Source: Ditylenchus dipsaci (lineage: Eukaryota; Nematoda; Chromadorea; Rhabditida; Anguinidae). Taken from it: DNA of 64,000 nt. A model generated the notes under the pieces. That model had not been told where the DNA came from, ran no database searches, and saw only the letters and a program-made list of their open reading frames with translations. Positions 45,367 through 56,815 of the stretch are shown here, one piece after another. Each line of letters begins with the position of its first letter. Positions within the stretch are counted from its first letter, which is position 1. The position numbers and the translations under genes are program-made. The DNA is taken from the NCBI GenBank assembly GCA_004194705.1, contig SADC01001285.1, positions 682,001 through 746,000 of the forward strand, read 5' to 3'.

Positions 45367-45725
45367 AGGACCATGAAACTTGATAAGCACAGCAATTTGC
45401 GGAATTCGAATTCGCGCGGGACCACCCTAATTTTGTCCATAATTTTTTGAATTAATTTTTTGTGTGCATTGAAAATTTGAATTCTATTTATAAGTAAATT
45501 TTCAAAACAGACTCATATACGTATTTATGGTACAGTGAAAGCAGGATAAGTCGTCCAATCTGGCAATGTTAAGCAACGTTGGGCTCGACTAGTTGATGGT
45601 TCTACATTTGTTAAATTTTTTACATGCTAACAAAAAACTATTCGTAAACATTATTGACAAAATTAGGGTGGTCCCGCGCAAATTCAAAATTCCCAATTCC
45701 TGTGCTTATTAAGTTTCATGGTCCT
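45367..45725. mobile_element. TTAA-class element
   Basis: AGGACCATGAAACTTGATAAG... and its complement are flanked by TTAA. Inverted arms of about 110 bp include CGCGCGGGACCACC. The unpaired core carries cgtccaatctggcaatg...caacgttgggctcgactag, shared with 37.9-39.0 kb and 61.8-62.2 kb. Confidence 0.82.
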
Positions 45726-46082
45726 TTAAAACAATAAAAATAAAAAACTTATGGGCCAGTTTAAAAGCTCAAAAATTTTGCGGCAAAAAGTAGAGGCGGA
45801 AACGGGACGGGATCCCGCTAAGATCCCAATCGCGCTCGAGCCACTTTTGAGCCAAATCCCGTCCCGAAATCTCGCCCGATCACTTCCCAAAATTGCCACC
45901 GCGAAATTCATTGAATCCGATCAACCATATTTATCCTTTCTATGGTCCTAAAACCACCAATATTTAAACTTTTGTGTCTCAAAAAAATTCTGAAAAACTT
46001 TTCAAAATGTGCGAGAGAGGCCGATGCCTGAGTGTGGCGGGAATTCAAAAAGTGACTGCTTTTTCTCAGGAATTCGAATATA
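45726..46082. other. Intergenic
   Basis: A compact region with GGGACGGGATCCCG-type palindromes (45800-45880). The overlapping plus and minus frames reflect that palindrome; no gene is supported. Confidence 0.4.
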
Positions 46083-49000
46083 TTATATTGAATTTTAGTT
46101 GTGATGAGCTAGTATTTTATATTCTTCATGATGGTGCATGTGAAATCCCAGCATCTTGGCTACACAATGGTTTATAGAATGTGTGTAATTATAAAAAAAG
46201 TATAAATTTGATACTTTAAAAAAACCAACAGGACCATACTTGCGCGTTACCTAAAAAAAGTGCCACCGCCTGCGCCGTGGATTTTTTAAAATGAGTGCCG
46301 CCGCTGCCTCCGTCACCGGCATTTTGAAAATTTCGCCGCCTCTGCCGACGGAGCGCCGACCGCCGGCACTTTGAAGGTGCCGATTTTTCCCGGCGGGCCG
46401 CAGGGCCGCAACTTCAACTTTTTCAAGGGGGGGGGCGGAGGTAATTACCCCTCGAGTTCGATTCCAACATGGCTTTTTCATAAAATGACAAATTTATATC
46501 TAAAAATAATTCTTGTTTGAATATACCTGGTCCCGCCTTTTGCGAATCGGAAATCGCCGTGTATGCCCCTTTAAGCGCCTTTATATCTTTTTTACCTATG
46601 TTTAACTACCTATTCTCTTTGATTATAGACCCGGGTCTATGATTTTTCAACCCTCCTCAAGGGGGGTCTATAATTTTTCGACCCATGCAATCTGAAATTT
46701 TATATTATTTTGGTTACATTGAATACACCCCTTGTTGTCGGAAAACACGCCAACTTAAGAAATCTATTATGAAAATTTTCAAAATATGGCCTTTTTATTT
46801 ATTCTGGTTTGTTCTATGTCATTTGCTCAAGAAATTTAGAGTGCGATAACTCGTTTGAACCGTGAGATTGAGCTGAACCTTCTGCTCATAATCGTTTTGG
46901 CAGAAAAAATTGAAAACTTTGAGATTTTTGCAATTTTAGTTTAAAAACTGGTTTTCAAAAGCTCAAGGGAGGCATAAAAGAGGCTGTAGAAGAAATTGAA
47001 GAAAAGGATTGAAAGAGATAGAAGAAATAGAAGAAGAAAAATTGAAAAAGCCAATTTTTAATATCCTATCAGGTGCGCCGTTTAATTTTACACAAGAAAA
47101 ATACAAATGTTTCGAAAAAGGGGGTATCAGTAGAAAACGCGGGCTTTTGAGAAGTGTCATGCTGGAAAATTTCAAAAATTGCAGTTTATTTCCTTTTAAG
47201 GGTATCTTAGTAAAAAATTTTACTTTAATATGCAAACTTTATACCCTTCGATGCACAATAAAAAGAAAAAAGAAAAGAAAAATATTCTCCAAGTTATTCT
47301 GATAATTGTGAGAATTACGTGGCTAAATGAAAAAATGTGCATTTCAAATACATTTTTTTACTTAAAAACAGACTTTTATGAAAGATAAAAGGGCTTACCT
47401 AAAATTTTCTTTTTTTTTATTTGAAAGCGCTACTAATTTTGCATCGGATAATGCAAAGAATTTTCAAAAAAATCGTCTTTACAGAAAGTTACGCTGAAAT
47501 GAAGTAAAGTGGTGGCTGTGAATTTGGACTTTTTGAAAAATTTACTTAGAAAATTTTTTTATATTGACAATATGCAAATTCTGAAAACAGATTCGTGCTC
47601 AACGTGGTTCATTTGCTTAGAGAAATGCAATGAGGTAATTTAAAAGAGGTTATCAAAAAATCGAGATTTTGCTTTGGTCCCCCTGTGGTTTAAACAACAA
47701 ATCATAAGGGGGACCAAGGCAAAATTACAGAAAATCAGTTGTAAACACTATAACCCATCCCCCTTCCATATCGAGGGGGTCTGTAATTAGAGAGAGAGGT
47801 CTATGATTAGACAGAAAAGTATAACTAGGCTTTCAAGGTTCAAGGTTTTTCTAGGTTCAAGCTATTTTACAGCCTTTATGAGCTTATGCCAGTACACGCA
47901 TTATGGTTGTCTGAGATTTTAAGGTCAACGAATTGTTACACAAAAATTAAAAATTCTTCGAGCCTTACTAAAATGTCGATTTTTCACGATTTCTGGGTCG
48001 AAACGTGGCCCAAATCAAAATCTGAAGCTTGCATCGTGTTCAGCATACAAAAAGTCGCCGTTTTGCATTTTTAGGCTTGAAACGGCGTAAAAAACCCACT
48101 TTTCTGACAGCGGTTTTTTTTGTACATTTTCGGCTTAAGAAATCTGATTTCCCACATGATTTCACGTCTGATAGGGGGACCAAGGCAAAAAATGTTGATA
48201 GCATGGTTTGTTTTTAAAATTTTAATCTTTGGTCATGTAGTCCTACCCCAGGTTTTCGAGTTTTGGTGGAAAAATCACAACTTTGGTCTTAACAAACTCT
48301 ATTCACTGTACCATTTTACATACAATAGCAATATTTAATTATCGAAACAAAAATATTTTTTGAATTCCGTGCAAGACCAACCGAAATTAGTTCAAACTAA
48401 CTTAAATGACTGAAAATCGTGTTTTTGAACCAAAAAGAACCCGATGCTCAAAATTGGCAAGGTGTCAATTTTACAAATTTTACACCGTTTTGAAGCTCTG
48501 CAAATTTGGTTTGGACCTACAAAGCAGGTTCCAATCAAATCCCACTTTTTGCCTTCAAAAGTGGTGAAAATTGCATTTGAAAATAAAACTTTTTCGAGAA
48601 TATCAAATTTTCGAAAATTAGATCCACTCTTGCGCCAGCGCCCCTCGCTATATGAAACATAATTAAGCAATTTTTAGTGGAATTGATAGGCCTTGAAAAA
48701 TGCTATCGAATGCTGGGCGGCACACGATTTTTTTGTCGTATCTATGGGCCGCCTCAAGCAAAAATCACCGAAAATGGCCATTTTTCAGCAATTTTTTCTT
48801 AAAAAAATTCCCATAGTGCATGTAATTCAAAACCTTTTCACAGTCGATGCAAAACAAAAAATGGCAAGCTTGGGAAAGTTTCAGCCATTTGTGAGGCTTG
48901 AAGAATTATTTTTTTCAACTAAAAACATAAGAAACCCCCTTATTTTCCCCCCTTATTTATATTAACTGGAATGAATGTGTATAAAAATCGGGTCTGTAAA

Positions 49001-49286
49001 AATGAGCGCCTCCGCCGGCCGCCGGCGCTCCAAAATCGGCAATTTCAGCCGGCGGGCCACCGGCGGAAGGCGACCACTGGCGCTCCGCCGGCAGTCGCGC
49101 AAGTATGAACAGGGCATCTGGATGCCAAAAATGTTGATTTTCTTGACAAAATTTATCTGAGCATCTTTGTATAATTACACACATTCTATAAACCATTGTG
49201 TAGCCAAGATTCTGGGCTTTCATTTGCGCGATCATGGAAAATAAAAATACTGGCTTATCACAACTAAAATTCAATAAATATACGCC
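46083..49286. repeat. Large inverted repeat with GC-rich subterminal islands
   Basis: Arm 46083-46195 (tattgaattttagttgtga...ttggctacacaatggtttatagaatgtgtgtaattat) is inverted at 49170-49286. Just inside each arm is a GC island: 46255-46400 and 48995-49110, both arrays of GCCGGCGG-type words. The 2.6-kb middle is AT-rich and holds the inverted pair GGTCCCCCTGTGG / gggggaccaaggcaaaa (47655-47730). No gene was recognised between the arms. Confidence 0.65.
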
Positions 49287-49939
49287 CTATGGTTTTGGTC
49301 ATTTTTCGACTTAAACATCTTTGTTGAACCTAAAAGATGGAATTTGAACATAGTTTTGTTAACTGGGACCTACCGCATAAATAAACTCTGGTATTCATGC
49401 TTTTTTATGCATCCAGAGTCACTTCCGAGTGATTTGTGTCTAAGGTATGTGGGTGTGCGCATCTCAACTCCAAGCCCCAAGCCCCTGCGCCCACGAAGAG
49501 GACGCAGGGGGCTTGAGAGTTAGAGATGCGCGCACGCACTTACCTTAGACATAATTCCGTTAAAGACTTTTGATCAAAATGCATTTAGAGGCTCTTTTTG
49601 AACAGCACCAAAATTTGAGTTTTTCCCTCGGGATACCAAGACGAATCATGATTTTGGTCGATTCTTGGTCAAAAACTTTTTCTTTAAATTTAGTTTTTTT
49701 TGTAAGAAAGTGTCGTAAAGTAGATTTTTCATCGTTTAAGCGAATAAAAATTACTTAGGAGACTTTTCAACACTGATCTCAAATTAATATAAAATGCGCC
49801 TCCACCCCTCCTATTTTATGTCCAGTTTTAAATACTATCCCTTTTCGTCTCAACAAAAAGTATTTCTGCGCCAGAAAATAAAAGTATTTTTGCGGTGAAA
49901 AAGTTTTTTACGGCAAGAAAAAGGCTTGCCATGATTTAA
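49287..49939. repeat. Intergenic, gtgtgcgcatctcaa foldback
   Basis: Positions 49430-49560 form a hairpin: ctaaggtatgtgggtgtgcgcatctcaactc...gagttagagatgcgcgcacgcacttaccttag around ccaagccccctgcgcc words. Related copies lie at 1.95, 36.8, 54.7 and 56.9 kb. Confidence 0.55.
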
Positions 49940-50122
49940 AAGGGGATGCTCACCTGTTCAAAATTTGTCTTTGTTAATTTTAAAAAATTAATTTAAAAAC
50001 TAAAATTAAATTCTAAGCCTTGTTTTGTTAGAAACCAAGTTGAAAAATCCGTACAGAAATTCAATCATTAGGATTTTTTTGAATTGGCGGAGACAAATTT
50101 CGAACAGGTGAACATGCTTCTT
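49940..50122. mobile_element. TTAA-class MITE with GGTTTCTAACA core
   Basis: AGGGGATGCTCACCTGTTC follows TTAA; the right arm is gaacaggtgaacatgcttctt. The inner part (gaaaccaagttgaaaaatccgtacagaa, caatcattagga) matches 56.6 kb although the outer arms differ. Confidence 0.6.
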
Positions 50123-50140
50123 CAAAAGTTCGTAACATCT

Positions 50141-51015
50141 TTACTGTTCTAGCGATTGGAGGAGTTTGTCAAGGTCCAAGTGTGAAGAATGGTTAAACAA
50201 CAAATACAACTTTCGATGTTGATCATTAGCCAAGGGATTGGAGTTGAGATAACGCACTATTTCCTGAATGTTGACCTCAGTTGTTTCATTGAAAATTACT
50301 ATTAATTGGTGACACTGCTGTAGTTGAGAATAGTCAAAGGGTGAAATTCCACGGACAAGCGGCTTATTCCTCTCATTTATTTCATTAACGTACCATTCAT
50401 CACACCATTCGTTTTTGCTAAAATAAACAGCACGAGAGGCCAAGTTCAGCTGAATTACTAAAATTTGGGCTGTGGCAAATGATTGGAGCAATTTGGCAGG
50501 TATATCTGGGTAAAACAGAGTTACTTGCAGTCTCTGTCCTTTCCACAAATGGCTGAGCTGGCAAATTTCGGAAACAAATTGATAGCTGGATGTGGATGAA
50601 GGCTGCAAAAATCCAATATTTATATCCTTTGCTTTTAAATATTTATATGATAGAAGGCTTTGGAGCTTGTAGAATTTCGCATTGCAGCATAGATCAGTTC
50701 CGAGGACAACTGAGTTGCGTGTAGTAATAAGAGGGGATCCTCTCCAACCTGGTGTGAGCATACCATTTGGTGGGAGAGTAATCAAAGTAGGACCATAAAT
50801 GCACACTTTCTGGCCATCAATAATATCATTCGCCCATTTATGTAACAGTCGCCAAGGGCATCCAAGTAGATGTATTTGACAAGTCTGAATGGAGCACGGT
50901 TTTGGAATCTGTGTCTAATAAACAAGCCAATCGATATATTTACACTTTGCAAATGATCCAACTCTTTGCGTGAAAAATAAGAAAATATTTCAAATAATTC
51001 AGATGCAATCAGCAT
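50141..51015 (-). CDS. F-box-like protein, intronless
   Basis: The N-terminus MLIASELFEIFSYFSRKELDHLQSVN fits an F-box: L..E.......F.SRKELD.L. F-box proteins recruit targets to SCF ubiquitin ligases; large divergent families exist in nematodes. After KYIYLDALGD the frame shifts by one (near 50850) into a 221-codon open frame, IDGQKVCIYGPTLITL to the stop at 50141-50143, without further breaks. Seen in that frame the join reads LLHKWANDIIDGQKV. No introns or poly-A tail were seen. The C-terminal half (YLLFNHSSHLDLDKLLQSLEQ at the end) matches nothing I can name. The F-box call is by pattern only. Confidence 0.6.
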
Positions 51016-51237
51016 TTGTTCTTGCAGTCAAGATAAAGAACACAAAATAGTTTAATAAAATTTAAAAAAACTCTAAAATAATATTCATTTCCTTTATCTT
51101 ATATAGTTTTTGGACGTGTAGATATAGCTTCTTAAATTATTCAAGAGTGCAACAGAGATTGGATTCTTGGCCTACGCCGAAGTGAGTGTCACAAATTTAC
51201 AAAAAAGAACAGATAAATTTACATTTTAGAAACAGCA

Positions 51238-51622
51238 TGACCGACACCGAAAAAAACATGTCTTGGTCCTCCTGTTGATTTTTTCGCACAAAATCCAATT
51301 TTCGCCTTGGTCCCCCAAGGTGATTATATCCGAAAAAATGTATTGTTTCTAAAATGTCTCAAAAACCATTTTAATTCACTTTTCGTGTTATAAATATACA
51401 TTTACGGCACTACCCTAAGATCGCGAACGTGACTAAAAGTAACACTCTCTTAATTGAAAATAATTGGAACAGCTGTAGGTTGATATAATCAGCTAACAAA
51501 TTCGAGCACAGAAATTGAAATCTTTTCAAAAGTACTGGTTTTCAACACTACTGAAAGTGAAAATTTTTTGTCCAAAAAAATCAACAGGGGGACCAAGGCA
51601 TGTTTTTTTCGGCGTCGGCATG
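51238..51622. repeat. Foldback with GGGGACCAAGGC arms
   Basis: cgacaccgaaaaaaacatgtcttggtcctcctgttgattttttcg is mirrored by the complement at 51575-51620. Arms about 45 bp, loop AT-rich. The CCTTGGTCCCCC word occurs a second time just inside the left arm. Confidence 0.75.
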
Positions 51623-51812
51623 AACACATATAGAGCCCAGAATTGAGCAAAATAATTTTTCACAAACAATTTTACCTGATAGTGCTGCTGCTGCATAGCG
51701 GCATTGCTATACCTGGGGCTGAAAAATAGGCAATAATTTTTTTCACCGCAAGAATCATTTTTTTATATTTAATCTTTATATTATATTTAATTTAATTTTA
51801 TATTTATGGCTT

Positions 51813-52166
51813 GTTCACGTTGTTAGAGTTAGAGTTCGGGTAAGAGGTGTTCATGTACTCAAAAATCCGAACTCTAACTCGATGGTGTTCACGTACATCG
51901 AGCTAGAGTTAGAGGTCGAGCTTGAAAATGTTCATGTATATAGCTTAGATAGCTCAGAATCTCACTCCAAAGCCGTCTAAAGCCATTAAAACTTAGTTTT
52001 TAGGGGTTTACTAAAAGAAAATCCAAGTCATATGCATGAACACCTTCAAATCCAACCTCGAACTCTAACTTTAGGTACATGAACACCCTCGAGCTAGGAT
52101 CAGAGGTGTTCACGTAACCAAAATTCCGAACTCTAACTCTAACTCTCACAACGTGAACAAGCCATA
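51813..52166. repeat. Foldback built of GAACTCTAACTC / GTTCACGTAC words
   Basis: ATGGCTTGTTCACGTTG at the left and CAACGTGAACAAGCCAT at the right enclose alternating phrases gagttagagttcg and gtgttcatgtac, in complementary order on each side of a short unique centre (51950-52030). No clear target duplication. Confidence 0.75.
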
Positions 52167-52254
52167 ATTCTTTTGAAAATGTTTTTCTGGCCTTTTATGG
52201 CAAAATTATTACTTAAAAATGGTTTTTAAGTACTTATAAAAAAGTTGGTTTTTT

Positions 52255-52400
52255 TTCGTGGGGTGGGGGGATGTTACAATGGAATAGTTCCTACTTTTGG
52301 GGGTGGGGGGGATGGGGGCAGATGGATTGATAAAACGGAATAGTTTTTTTGGGGGGGGGGGGATTGAAGGCGGAGCTACAATGGAATAGTACCCATCTAC
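52255..52400. repeat. G-tract tandem repeat
   Basis: Three units of about 50 bp contain GGGGGTGGGGG or longer G-runs followed by caatggaatagt or gataaaacggaatagt. The G-tracts are capable of forming quadruplex structures. Confidence 0.65.
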
Positions 52401-52570
52401 TCACTCTTTTACTTCTAAATATTCAACAAATAACAACGACGAATTAGAAAATGTTGATTAGATAGGCAAAATTAGAAGTCCACTTGCTTTTCCCAATAAT
52501 AAAAAAGTACTACGAACAAATATGAAGCGCGCCAAATATTTGAAAAAATATTTCCAAACATGAATTTTTT

Positions 52571-53372
52571 GTTAATCTAACTGGTGTACCAAAAGTTCGG
52601 AACCGACTTTTGAACTCATTATTAAAAGTAAAAAGTTTGCTACAAGAAAATTTCAAAACGTAGGTTTTGTAGCTCTGCTCATTCTCTTTCGAATAGTTTA
52701 TAAAGCTGTTTTGGAATATTTCAAAGCATTTATCATTTAGGTCCAAACACTTATGAGGTCGTTTTGAAAAGTTGACAAGCATTTTCATCACCTTGAGTGG
52801 GGAAATGTCTTATTTGATTCTGAACGTAACGACAACTTCTTAAAGCTGTGTCTTAGCGCAGTTCGAATGCAACAAGACCCATTTACAGAATAGTTTTCAA
52901 AAATCTGAGTGTTGAGATATGCCTTTTTGGAAAAAACAATTTCTTAAAAAAGACGGTGCGAAATCCGAAAAATTGAAAAAACTTGGTTTTCAATCATATT
53001 TGAAATAAATTATTTTTTCCAAAACGTCATATCTCAACACTCACAGTTTTATTGATGATTCTGTAAAATGGATCTTGTTTCTCTTGAACTGCGCTACAAC
53101 ACAGTGCTAAGACGTTGCTGAAGCGCCTAGCCTTGAAGTAAACTTTTGAACAGTTAAGGTGATGAAAGGAGCTTGTCAACTTTTCAAAACGACCTCATAA
53201 GTGTTTGGACCTAAATAATAAATACTTTGAAATATTCCAAAAAAGCTTTATAAACTATTCGAAAGAGAATGAGCAGAGCTACAAAACCTACGTTTTGAAA
53301 TTTTCTTGTAGCAAACTTTTTACTTTTAATAATGAGTTCAAAAGTCGGTTCCGAACTTTTGGTACACCAGTT
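52571..53372. repeat. 800-bp foldback at the duplication boundary
   Basis: Outer arms 52571-52790 and 53165-53372 (aactggtgtaccaaaagttcgg...) are highly similar inverted copies. The inner portion is kin to the 42.4-kb foldback (gcgctacaacac, tatctcaacactca). It lies directly left of the duplicated block, and flanks 53.375 kb. Confidence 0.78.
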
Positions 53373-53387
53373 ATAACATGTAAACTG

Positions 53388-53808
53388 GAAGAAAACCAAA
53401 ATCTCACCATCCTACAAATATCGCACTCCTAAAACAATAGCAACTTTTAATTTTTTTGCAATTCTTGCTTAAATAAAAAGCCTACTGCGTCGTCATCTGT
53501 ATTATCCGTGTTCCTAACAGGAGCAATCAACGGTTCCAACAAGGCCAAATGAATTTTCTTAAAACAACAAAATTTCATTTGTGTTTTTTTAAAAGCTTTG
53601 AAACCTTGTAACAATCAATTTCCAAAGCATTCATAACATCCAACAAAACGTTTTCTTTGATTTGACTGTGGTGACCATGCTTAAGGGCTAGATTTTGTTT
53701 GTGTAGCCACTTTTCATCCTCTATAAATATAAAATATCTGCATAACTTAAAGCGACAAAAATATGGTCAATCTTTTAAATTAATTTACTTTCATAAGACG
53801 ACTTTCAA
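53388..53808. repeat. Segmental duplication blocks A and B, copy 2 (JADE exon copy)
   Basis: 53388-53722 copies 31927-32262, and about 53730-53808 copies 33247-33330, joined directly; about 1 kb between them in copy 1 is missing here. The exon copy reads DEKWLHKQNLALKHGHH then KENVLLDVMNALEIDCYK in one frame on the minus strand, so the extra G at 53685-53687 is functional-looking. Without the remaining exons it cannot make a JADE protein. Confidence 0.88.
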
Positions 53809-55788
53809 AGGGCTAGTTTTCAATAGATTTCAAGACTGTGAGATTTTCAGCTTTTAGATTATAAATTTTCGGTGCTCACTTTTTTTTGAATAAACTCGGA
53901 GAGCAGAGCAATCCAAAAAAGTGAGCACCAAAAACTTGTAATATAAAACCGGAAATTTCACGCTTCTAAAGATGATTGTGAACGAGCCATAATTGAGATA
54001 ACATGGTGGGATAAACAGAAAATTAAAACGTAAATAATTTAGCAAAACACGAGAAAACACAAGAAACTATGTCAAACCCTTATTAGAGCTTAACTTTGCA
54101 GAAAAACACTGCCGATTTAAATTTGTGAAGGTCATATGCAATGTTCTTGCTCTGAACTAACTAAATTCTTGATTTATCAAAAAGAATTCTGCCTTGAACA
54201 CAGCTAATCCAATGAGTAGTGGCAACCACTTTGCGTTCAACTGTTTTCAATCATAACAAAATGTTTCGGGTCGTCCTCTTTTGGTTATTTTTTTGTAAAT
54301 TTACACTTGTTCTTACAAATACAGTCGTGAACAACTATGTAGTCGGTGCGTTTTTAACTATTATATCAAATTAACAGCGCTACAGGAGTATACCCCCCCC
54401 CAAATATTTTTTTTAAAGTGTTATTATATCGACCTAAAATTGCCTCAGAAGCTCCAAAAGACATTATTTTTGTGTTCTAGTCAATAAAAAATTGAGTTTT
54501 GGGACCACCCGAAATAACTATTTTGACCGTTTTGAAGGGATTTAGGGCTATTTCGGGGTGGGAAAGGACCAAAAATGGGCCAATTTAGTGTAAAAAGAAA
54601 ATGTTGAACATAGTTTTGTTGACTGGGGCCTATCGCATAAATAAACTCTGGTATGCATACATTTTTCATGCATCCAGAGTCACTTTCGAGTGATTTGCGT
54701 CTAAGGTATGTGGGTGTGCGCATCTCACTTACCTAAGACATGATTCCGGGCAAGACTCTTGAACAAAAATGCATTCAGATGCTCTTAATGCCCAGCTCCA
54801 GCGACCAAAACATGCCAAAACAGGCAAATGATCGAAATTTCAAAATGTCCAAAACTCAATTTTTTATGTACCAGAACTCAAAAATAATGTCTTTTTTAAA
54901 CTCCTGAGGCAATTTTAAGTCGACATAGGGCGTTTGGAAACACTCAAAAAAAATTCATTTGGGGAGGTATACTCCGGCAGGGTCAAATTAACTATATTTT
55001 CTGTTATAAAGCCATGGCGCGTCTATTACAGACATCCTTTTTTGGACAGTAACTTTTGTTTTTCTGAAGTTTTTATGAAAAGGGCAAGTTTAGCGAGTAG
55101 CGTTTTTTTTCGGGAAAAAGATTTGGCCTGCAATTTTTTCGAAAATTTTGTCCAACAATTTTTACATGGCTAAGAAACGAAAATTTCGTCCACTCAAAAT
55201 CAGTAGGGCCACCACTAAAAAGAAGCTGAAGTATGGTATACAGAAAGTATGGTAAATCACATATCTTTTAGGAATTCCAAGTATTAAATGTGGTCAAGAT
55301 AGAATAGAAGTGCAGGCTACAACCGAACGAGAGTTCGAAGGAGTGATATCTGTCAAAGATTGGAGGAGCACGCCCGGTTGTTTTAGCAATTTTGTGGGAG
55401 GTGAAAACTCTACAACCACTCCTTCATATTCAATTGCACTAGATGATTTACACACTTGTGGATTGGAATTACGAGAAAATGTGCGAAAAATTTATATAAA
55501 TGACCAGATTTGTGAAACTTACCGATGACCTCTTTTAATCCTCCAGGAGGATTATTTTTCAACGCCTTAGAAATTTTGAAATTGTAAATCAAAAATGGCC
55601 TTAACTCTGAAATCCTAGTCAAAAAATTGGGGTTGGAAGGTTGTTAGAGGGTGGGAGATTAATAGAGGTTATGTGGTATTTTGAACAAAAATACATATAA
55701 AATTTAACGAGTTGCGTTCACATCAGACCTCCCTACCCCAAATAAAAAGGACAGTATTAATTAAAGTGTTAAGGTAGTGATGCCCAGT
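53809..55788. repeat. Segmental duplication block C, copy 2
   Basis: Near-identical copy of 35907-37853. Includes the drifted TA-CCGTA MITE at 55522-55676 where CCGTATG has become CCGATG. About 2.6 kb between blocks B and C in copy 1 is absent here. Confidence 0.9.
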
Positions 55789-55789
55789 A

Positions 55790-56027
55790 CCGTATAACCT
55801 CTATTAAACGGGCACCCTACAGTTAACGTTTTGCAAATTTGCTTTGCTTTTTAACCCTAATATTGTTTATTTTTCGAAATGGACGACCACTCATTTTGTA
55901 GAGCTTCACAAACTCTACAAAATGAGTGGTCGTTCGTTTCGAAAAATAAACAATATTGGGGTTAAAAAAGCAAAGCAAATTTGAAAAACGTTAACTGTAG
56001 GGTGCCCGTTTAATAGAGGTTATACGG
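55790..56027. mobile_element. TA-CCGTA class MITE, filled site
   Basis: CCGTATAACCTCTATTAAACGGGC...GCCCGTTTAATAGAGGTTATACGG is flanked by TA. Copy 1 of the duplication has the empty site (gatgcccaagTAtatgat at 37843-37860), showing a TA target duplication and insertion after the duplication. Inner hairpin is cgaccactcatttt / aaatgagtggtcg. Confidence 0.9.
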
Positions 56028-56029
56028 TA

Positions 56030-56460
56030 TATGATAAAATTTAAAAAATCGAGTCAATCAAAAAGTTCTCTATTTAAACAGCACCACCCAATGACGTAGG
56101 CCATCGCCGCGTAGGCACTTTCTAAGATCTCCACTCAGCACACTCCAAACTGGATTTCATTTTACAGTGGATGAATTTACATAGAGACTAGCTTTTTTTC
56201 TTTTAAAATTGCAAAACACTGTTATGTCTTATAATGTATACGGTATACAAAGCTTCTTATAAATAGAAAGTCATAATATAAAAAAACAATACCGGAATCC
56301 GAAAACACGGTTTTAAGCGCTCCAAAGCAATTTTTCAGGGACAAAGCTTTTTTCTGCTAGCAAATACTGTTGCTGCAAAAAATACTTTTTGTAGCAACAA
56401 TATTTGCAGCAGAAAAAAGTCTTTAGCAGAAAAAGCTTTGTCCATTTTTTAGCCGTGAAA
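56030..56460. repeat. Segmental duplication blocks D-E, copy 2
   Basis: atgataaaatttaaaaaatcgagtcaatc matches 37856-37900, then passes through a single TTAA straight into cagcaccacccaatgacg (39027 on). Ends in inverted ttgctgcaaaaaatac / gtagcaacaatatttgcagcag words. Confidence 0.85.
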
Positions 56461-56588
56461 CGGGTAGTTTTTTAGGTGTGGAAAGTTTTTTTGGTTCGCT
56501 TTGGTCTCTCCTACGATTTTCGGTCATTTTTTGACTTGGTCATCTCTCTTGAACCTAAAAAGATGGTATTTGAACATAGTTGTGCTAA

Positions 56589-56815
56589 AGGGCCATAGCC
56601 ACGCGTTCTGGATTGTCCCCCGCTAATTTAAAAATTTTCGGTTAATCATTGAACTTCTGTACGGATTTTTCAGCTTGGTTTCTAACAAAACCTAGAATTT
56701 AATTTTAGGTATATCTGTATTAGAAACCAAGTTGAAAATCCGTATAGAAGTTTAATAATTAGGAAATTTTTTGAATCGGCGGGACACAATCGTTGTCGGA
56801 GACGGCAATGGCCCT
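56589..56815. mobile_element. TTAA-class MITE with GGTTTCTAACA core
   Basis: AGGGCCATAGCCACG at the left and its relative ...ggcaatGGCCCT-TTAA at the right. Core pair TTGGTTTCTAACAAAAC and GTATTAGAAACCAA. The complete version of the truncated 20459-20640 element. Confidence 0.74.

Noticed and set aside
46251..46481. Small proline/alanine-rich protein on the minus strand
   Set aside because: Frame is produced by the GCCGGCGG array; the sister array at 49 kb gives an unrelated translation.
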